DNA from: CAYMSA01 sp964392965
GTDB taxonomy: Bacteria; Actinomycetota; Coriobacteriia; Anaerosomatales; Anaerosomataceae
Assembly: GCA_964392965.1 (NCBI GenBank)
Contig: CAYMSA010000082.1
Coordinates: 1 to 6,873, forward strand
Reading direction: 5' to 3'
DNA length: 6,873 nucleotides
Numbering within the stretch: position 1 is the first letter of the stretch; every line of letters begins with the position of its first letter. Positions 6,801 to 6,873 of this stretch are shown here, piece after piece. The position numbers and the translations under genes were made by a program. The notes under the pieces are model-generated. The model made no database searches. It saw nothing but the letters and a program-made list of their open reading frames with translations, and had not been told where the DNA came from.

Positions 6801-6873
6801 ATGGCACAAGGTACCGTTAAGTGGTTCAATCCGGACAAGGGCTACGGCTTCATCTCGCGTGAGGATGGCGACG
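6801..6873 (+). CDS. csp: Cold-shock protein (CspA family), N-terminal part (runs off right edge)
   Basis: The first 24 codons of a small single-domain cold-shock protein, an RNA/single-stranded DNA chaperone with an OB fold that melts secondary structure in mRNA. MAQGTVKWFNPDKGYGFISR is diagnostic: KWFN (7-10) begins the first strand and KGYGFI (13-18) is RNP1-like, with aromatic residues that stack on nucleic acid bases. About 65-70 residues are expected in total, so roughly two thirds lie beyond the window. An in-frame ATG at 6792 would add MGS but abuts the GAGAGG at 6786-6791. The ATG at 6801, 9 nt from it, matches the family start. It has its own candidate promoter and a structured leader after rlmKL. 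Which Csp paralogue it is cannot be told. Confidence 0.95.
   Translation, partial: MAQGTVKWFNPDKGYGFISREDGD

Noticed and set aside
4542..6809. A 755-codon open frame on the minus strand opposite rlmKL
   Set aside because: Its translation is rich in Arg, Ala, Val and Glu with no family motif. It mirrors the GC-biased codons of rlmKL, whose motifs are unmistakable, and it also crosses the start of csp.

Overview
The window is high-GC DNA (about two-thirds G+C by eye, strong G/C preference at third codon positions) from an anaerobic or facultative bacterium. The evidence for anaerobic growth is the 5' part of an oxygen-sensitive class III ribonucleotide reductase gene (nrdD). A high-GC Actinomycetota lineage such as Coriobacteriia would fit the codon use, the TAnnnT-type promoters with poor -35 elements and the gene set. 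That placement is an inference; a deltaproteobacterial-type anaerobe cannot be excluded from this sequence alone.

Layout. (1) 1-699, minus: N-terminal 233 codons of nrdD, running off the left edge. It is preceded by a good promoter overlapped by a near-consensus NrdR box, with a weaker second box one helical repeat set away. (2) 981-1475, minus: a PaaI-type hotdog thioesterase with an N-terminal CxxC. (3) 1577-2315, plus: a 23S rRNA guanine-N1 methyltransferase of the RlmA family, interrupted by a run of 100 N (2000-2099). The reading frames on the two sides show the N run is a placeholder of the wrong length. (4) 2303-2788, minus: an adenosine-specific kinase (PF04008-type), overlapping the rlmA end tail-to-tail by 13 bp. 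(5) 3006-4217, minus: a RhlE-type DEAD-box RNA helicase with a TTG start and a long structured leader. (6) 4416-6659, plus, divergent from the helicase: a complete RlmK-RlmL fusion methyltransferase for 23S rRNA. (7) 6801-6873, plus: the first 24 codons of a cold-shock protein with a leader able to form three hairpins.

How it fits together. Four of the seven genes act on RNA: two 23S rRNA base methyltransferases, a DEAD-box helicase and a cold-shock RNA chaperone. They look like a ribosome-maturation and RNA-remodelling neighbourhood, but they are mostly separate or divergent transcription units rather than one operon. The nrdD unit is separately controlled by dNTP status through NrdR. The thioesterase and adenosine kinase have no clear functional link to their neighbours. 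I see no mobile element, CRISPR array, tRNA or rRNA gene, and no clearly novel multi-gene system. The most notable points are the nrdD control region, the sequence gap inside rlmA, the structured leaders of the helicase and cold-shock genes, and a possibly leaderless rlmKL.
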